Shown here: one piece after another, positions 60,843-64,000 of the stretch
Layout: each line of letters opens with the position of its first letter
How positions within the stretch are numbered: position 1 is the first letter of the stretch
Assembly (NCBI RefSeq): GCF_011516645.4
Contig: NZ_CP088285.1
Span: forward strand, 992,001-1,056,000
From: Bradyrhizobium septentrionale
GTDB taxonomy: Bacteria; Pseudomonadota; Alphaproteobacteria; Rhizobiales; Xanthobacteraceae
Reading direction: 5' to 3'
DNA: 64,000 nt
Notes under the pieces: generated by a model
What the model was told of the DNA's origin: nothing
The model's database searches: none
What the model saw: only the letters and a program-made list of their open reading frames with translations
Position numbers and translations under genes: made by a program

Positions 60843-61793
60843 ATGAAGCATCGCGCGCTCGGCCGCTCCGGCCTCACCGTCCCCTCCCTGTGCTTCGGCT
60901 GCAATGTGTTCGGCTGGACGGTCGACGAGGCCTCGTCGTTCCGCCTGCTCGACGCCGTGCTGGAGCACGGGCTGACGTTCCTGGATACGGCGGACGTCTA
61001 TTCGCGCTGGGCGCCGGGCCATAGCGGCGGCGAATCCGAGACGATCATCGGCAAATGGATGAAGGCGCGCGGCAACCGCAACCGCGTCATCCTCGCCACC
61101 AAGGTCGGCCTGGACATGGGAGGCGGCAATGTCGGGCTGAAGCCGGACTACATCGCGCGCGCCGTCGAGGACTCGCTGAGGCGGCTGCAGACCGATTTCA
61201 TCGACCTCTACCAGTCCCACAAGGACGATGAGACGACCCCGCAGGAAGAGACGCTGGCGGCCTACGACAGGCTGATCAAGGCCGGCAAGGTCAGGGTGAT
61301 CGGCGCCTCGAATTTCTCGGCGGAGCGGCTCAAGAACGCGCTCGATATCTCCAAGGCAAACGGGCTGCCGCGCTACGAGAGCATGCAGCCCGAGTACAGC
61401 CTCGCGGAGCGAGCGAGCTACGAAGGCGCGCTGCAACGGGTGTGCGAAGAGAACGACGTCGGCGTGATCACGTTCTGGTCACTCGCCGCGGGGTTTCTGA
61501 CCGGCAAGTATCGCTCGGAGGCCGATTTCGGCAAGAGCCCGCGCGGTGCGCGCAGCATTCCAAGATACATGAATCCGCGCGGCATGCGGATCCTGGCCGG
61601 CCTCGACGAGGTCGCGGCGGAAACCCGCGCCGAGCCGGCCGCGGTCGCGCTGGCCTGGCTGATGGCAAAGCCCTCGGTCACCGCGCCGATTGCCAGCGCA
61701 ACCAGGCCCGAGCAGGTCGCGACGCTCGTCGCGGCGACGAAGCTCGAACTGACCAAGGACCAGGTCGGACGGCTGGACGCCGCAAGCGCATAG
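60843..61793 (+). CDS. Aldo/keto reductase
   Basis: The 316-residue product has the AKR tetrad: Asp and Tyr in FLDTADVYS, Lys in LATKVG, His in LYQSHKDD. It ends with PIASATRPEQVATLVAA, the cofactor clamp. It reduces a carbonyl with NADPH; substrate unknown. Start ATG at 60843 after a GAAAG site. Confidence 0.9.
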   Translation: MKHRALGRSGLTVPSLCFGCNVFGWTVDEASSFRLLDAVLEHGLTFLDTADVYSRWAPGHSGGESETIIGKWMKARGNRNRVILATKVGLDMGGGNVGLKPDYIARAVEDSLRRLQTDFIDLYQSHKDDETTPQEETLAAYDRLIKAGKVRVIGASNFSAERLKNALDISKANGLPRYESMQPEYSLAERASYEGALQRVCEENDVGVITFWSLAAGFLTGKYRSEADFGKSPRGARSIPRYMNPRGMRILAGLDEVAAETRAEPAAVALAWLMAKPSVTAPIASATRPEQVATLVAATKLELTKDQVGRLDAASA

Positions 61794-61878
61794 CGCGTTT
61801 GCGATCGGCGTGAGCTGCGGCTTTTGGTCTTCAGTGCGCAGCCTCGATACCGCCTTACTATTCCGGACAGCTTGGCTA

Positions 61879-61930
61879 GAGCCATTTCCGTTCCGATAAA
61901 ATCGGAATCCACTTCGCTCGAAAACGCTCT
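61879..61930. repeat. AGAGC...GCTCT hairpin repeat
   Basis: AGAGC and GCTCT ends enclose TTCCGAT-AAA-ATCGGAA (61891-61907) and CACTTCGCTCGAAAACGC. It shares its right half with 8228-8300 and lies 38 bp before the carbamoyltransferase start. Confidence 0.6.
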
Positions 61931-61967
61931 GGTCTGCCGTGACGGTCAGGCGTATGGGGGAACGCAG

Positions 61968-63644
61968 GTGAATATCCTTGGGATCAACTCGGTGTATCAC
62001 GAGTCCGCCGCCGCACTGCTCGTCGACGGCAGGCTCGTGGTGGCCGCCGAGGAGGAGCGGTTCAACCGCATCAAACACGCCAAGCCGGCCGAGTTCGACA
62101 ACCCGCATCAGCTTCCCGAACGCGCGATCCGCTTTTGCCTGAACCATGCCGGGCTGACCGCGCGCGATATCGATCACGTCGCATACTCGTTCGATCCCAG
62201 GCAGCGCCGCAAGCGATATCGCGCCGAGTGGTGGGATCCGCGGCTGGAGGAGACGTTTCGGCTCCGGCTCGGTCAGGTGCCCGGCGCCATCGACGACCTG
62301 CTTGGACGTTCACTGCGGCAGCGGCTGCATTTCGTGCCTCACCATATGGCGCACGCGGCATCGGCATACTTCCCGTCGGGCTTCGATCACGCGGCGATCC
62401 TCACCATCGATGGAATCGGCGAGACCGCGGCCACCTCGCTGGCGAAGGCCGCCGGCACCCGCATCCAGACCGTCGAGACATTCGAATATCCGCTTTCGAT
62501 CGGTTTCCTGTGGGAGGTGTTCAGCGGCTATCTCGGCTTCTCGCATTACGACGCGTCGAAGGTCATGGGCCTCGCGGCTTACGGCGATCCCGAGGTTTTC
62601 CGTCAGCAGTTCCAGTCGATCATGCGTGCCGATGAGGTGAACTATGGGGTGTCGCCGGAGTATCTCGGCAACAGCCCGGAGCGTCACGCCAGAATGGAAG
62701 CCGTGTTCGGCCCGGGGCGCTACGAGGACGGCGAAATCCTGCCGCGGCATGCCGACATGGCGGCCGCGTTGCAGGCGGCGACGGATGCCGCGGTCGTCGC
62801 GGCCGTCCGCCGCCTCAAGCGCAGGGTGCCATCGGACAATCTGTGTCTTGCCGGCGGCGTCGCGCTCAATTGCGTGACCAATGAACTGGTCAGGCGATCC
62901 GGCGAATTCACCAACGTGTTCATCCCTTCCGCGCCGCATGACGCGGGCACGGCGATCGGCGCTGCCTTCGCCGTGCATTGCGCAAAAAACAAACGCTCCC
63001 CCGAGCGCGGCAACGACACGCCGTATCTCGGGCCCGCATTCAAGCGGCGCGAGATTCTGGCGGCGGTCAAGTCAGCCGGGCTCAAGGCACGGCGCAGCAC
63101 ATCGCCGGCGCGCGATGCCGCCGACATGATCGCCGGCGGCAAGATCGTCGCCTGGTTCCAGGGCCGGATGGAGTTCGGGCCGCGCGCGCTGGGCAATCGG
63201 TCCCTGCTCGCCGATCCACGGCGGCCGGACATGCGCGATATCCTCAATCAGAAGGTCAAGCACCGGGAAGATTTCCGCCCTTTTGCACCGAGCGTGCTGG
63301 CCGAACATGCCGAGGAATGGTTCGAGGTCGGCGCGCCGACGGCCAGTCACGCCTTCATGCTGTTTGCATGTCCCGTCAAGCCCGACCGGCGCGATCTCAT
63401 CCCGGCAGTCCTGCACCGCGACGGCAGCGCCCGGGTCCAGATCGTCAGCCGCAGATCAAATCCGCGCTTTCACCAGCTGATCTCCTGCTTCTTTGCCAGG
63501 ACCGGCGTGCCCCTCGTCGTCAACACGTCGTTCAATGACAGCGAGCCGATCGTCTGCGCTCCCACCGACGCCATCGTCACGTTCCGCAAGTCCGGTATCG
63601 ATGCGCTGTTCATGGACGATGTGGTGCTGACGGCAAAGGCGTGA
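61968..63644 (+). CDS. NodU/CmcH-family carbamoyltransferase
   Basis: The 558-residue product has an N-terminal Kae1-like domain (GINSVYHESAAALLVDGRLVVAAEEERFNR; metal His in PHHMAHAASAYFPSGF; TIDGIGE; SHYDASKVMGLAAYG) and a C-terminal carbamoyl-transfer domain (FQGRMEFGPRALGNRSLLADPR, VVNTSFNDSEPIV). It transfers carbamoyl from carbamoyl phosphate, as NodU does to Nod factor or TobZ to tobramycin. No nod gene is near, so the acceptor is unknown. GTG at 61968 follows GGGGGA. Confidence 0.9.
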   Translation: MNILGINSVYHESAAALLVDGRLVVAAEEERFNRIKHAKPAEFDNPHQLPERAIRFCLNHAGLTARDIDHVAYSFDPRQRRKRYRAEWWDPRLEETFRLRLGQVPGAIDDLLGRSLRQRLHFVPHHMAHAASAYFPSGFDHAAILTIDGIGETAATSLAKAAGTRIQTVETFEYPLSIGFLWEVFSGYLGFSHYDASKVMGLAAYGDPEVFRQQFQSIMRADEVNYGVSPEYLGNSPERHARMEAVFGPGRYEDGEILPRHADMAAALQAATDAAVVAAVRRLKRRVPSDNLCLAGGVALNCVTNELVRRSGEFTNVFIPSAPHDAGTAIGAAFAVHCAKNKRSPERGNDTPYLGPAFKRREILAAVKSAGLKARRSTSPARDAADMIAGGKIVAWFQGRMEFGPRALGNRSLLADPRRPDMRDILNQKVKHREDFRPFAPSVLAEHAEEWFEVGAPTASHAFMLFACPVKPDRRDLIPAVLHRDGSARVQIVSRRSNPRFHQLISCFFARTGVPLVVNTSFNDSEPIVCAPTDAIVTFRKSGIDALFMDDVVLTAKA

Positions 63645-63649
63645 CGCCG

Positions 63650-63732
63650 CCTGCCATCGTCAGCCCAGAATCTTCAGCCCCGAATCTTCAACCCCAGAAC
63701 CTTCAGCGCCAAGATCTTCAGCCCCACGGGCC
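63650..63732. repeat. 15-bp imperfect tandem repeat at the 3' end of htpX
   Basis: About five units of the type TCAGCCCCGAATCT follow each other. Read on the minus strand, each unit holds TGA in the same frame, so the htpX stop is followed by several more in-frame stops. Confidence 0.7.
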
Positions 63733-64000
63733 GCGCTGGCCCTGCGATCCGCCCCACGGGCTGCGCGGCGGATGGCTTGCGCCGGTGGAAAGCGGCGCGG
63801 TCTGGGTGCCGAGCTCGGCGGCGAGCTGCTGCAGCGCCGCGATACGGTTCGCGGTCGAGGGGTGGGTAGCGAACAGATTGTCGACGCCGTGGCCCGACAG
63901 CGGATTGATGATGAACATATGCGCGGTGGCCGGATTGCGCTCGGCCTCTACGTTCGGCATCTGATGCGCGGCGTTCTCGATCTTCGCAAGCGCGGACGCC
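63718..64000 (-). CDS. htpX: Protease HtpX, C-terminal part (cut by window edge)
   Basis: The gene runs off the right edge; only ~94 codons are seen. The visible part ends in [48 protein letters not shown] and a tail with [14 protein letters not shown]. These lines are those of HtpX, a membrane zinc protease of quality control. The tail ends in GPWG, as does that of the LemA-linked M48 protease at 20375-21613. Confidence 0.92.
   Translation of the reverse strand, partial: ASALAKIENAAHQMPNVEAERNPATAHMFIINPLSGHGVDNLFATHPSTANRIAALQQLAAELGTQTAPLSTGASHPPRSPWGGSQGQRGPWG

Noticed and set aside
61968-63644. Symbiosis island based on the NodU-like gene
   Set aside because: No nod, nif, fix genes or nod box seen; neighbours are ordinary.

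Overview
The window is 64 kb of GC-rich, gene-dense alphaproteobacterial chromosome. It most resembles Bradyrhizobium or a close relative in the Nitrobacteraceae/Rhizobiales. This rests on a CcrM GANTC methyltransferase, a fused cytochrome b/c1 gene (fbcH) behind a Rieske gene (fbcF), a fused TrpE-TrpG anthranilate synthase with a short Trp-codon leader peptide, a GTTC-N7-GTTC type SOS box, and many intergenic palindromic repeats of the kind common in bradyrhizobia. No tRNA, rRNA, CRISPR array, prophage or replication origin was seen. The genus call comes from recalled family features, not from a search.

Layout. 1-13.3 kb: a PA0069-type radical SAM gene cut by the window edge, a small glycosyltransferase, a MarR-GNAT fusion, moaB, a YpfJ-type zinc metallopeptidase, ccrM, two glutathione S-transferases, a LysR regulator divergent from an NTF2-like gene, a flavin monooxygenase, a PaaI-type thioesterase and mutY. 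13.4-23.4 kb: DUF721 (DciA-like) gene, DsbA-like thiol oxidoreductase, smc, Rsm22-type methyltransferase, lemA with an M48 protease, and two P-loop ATPase genes separated by a short tandem repeat. 23.4-30.4 kb: an oxalate/formate-type (OFA) transporter preceded by an unannotated 49-residue membrane peptide, trpEG-apt with trpL, an extradiol-dioxygenase-like gene and a dienelactone hydrolase. 30.5-37.5 kb: fbcFH, trmL-queE-queD-hemF-HAD, and a complete IS5-type element inserted at the HAD stop codon. 37.7-48.1 kb: a DUF2158 protein, the tightly overlapping DUF1285-Nudix-DUF6111-cca operon, and the divergent moxR-DUF58-BatA/DUF4159-membrane protein operon. 48.1-51.2 kb: a probable Zur-controlled DUF2946 and ZnuD-like TonB receptor pair. 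51.2-64 kb: mixed accessory genes (EthD, GNAT, Nudix, phosphoesterase, glycine-rich-domain protein, DUF4170, ScfR-type regulator, HiPIP-like protein, truncated hotdog gene, cupin, SnoaL, GYD, aldo/keto reductase, NodU-type carbamoyltransferase) and the 3' end of htpX.

How the genes work together. Several neighbourhoods form functional units: respiratory complex III (fbcF-fbcH), tryptophan entry enzyme with attenuation (trpL-trpEG), deazaguanine tRNA modification (queE-queD beside trmL), genome maintenance (mutY, DUF721, smc, ccrM), envelope stress (lemA/M48, htpX, MoxR/Bat) and metal uptake (DUF2946/ZnuD). Much of the interest lies between genes: an SOS box, MarR operators, CcrM/CtrA-type sites, a Zur-type operator, a leaderless trp attenuator, and at least six families of palindromic repeats at about twenty sites, several touching stop codons.
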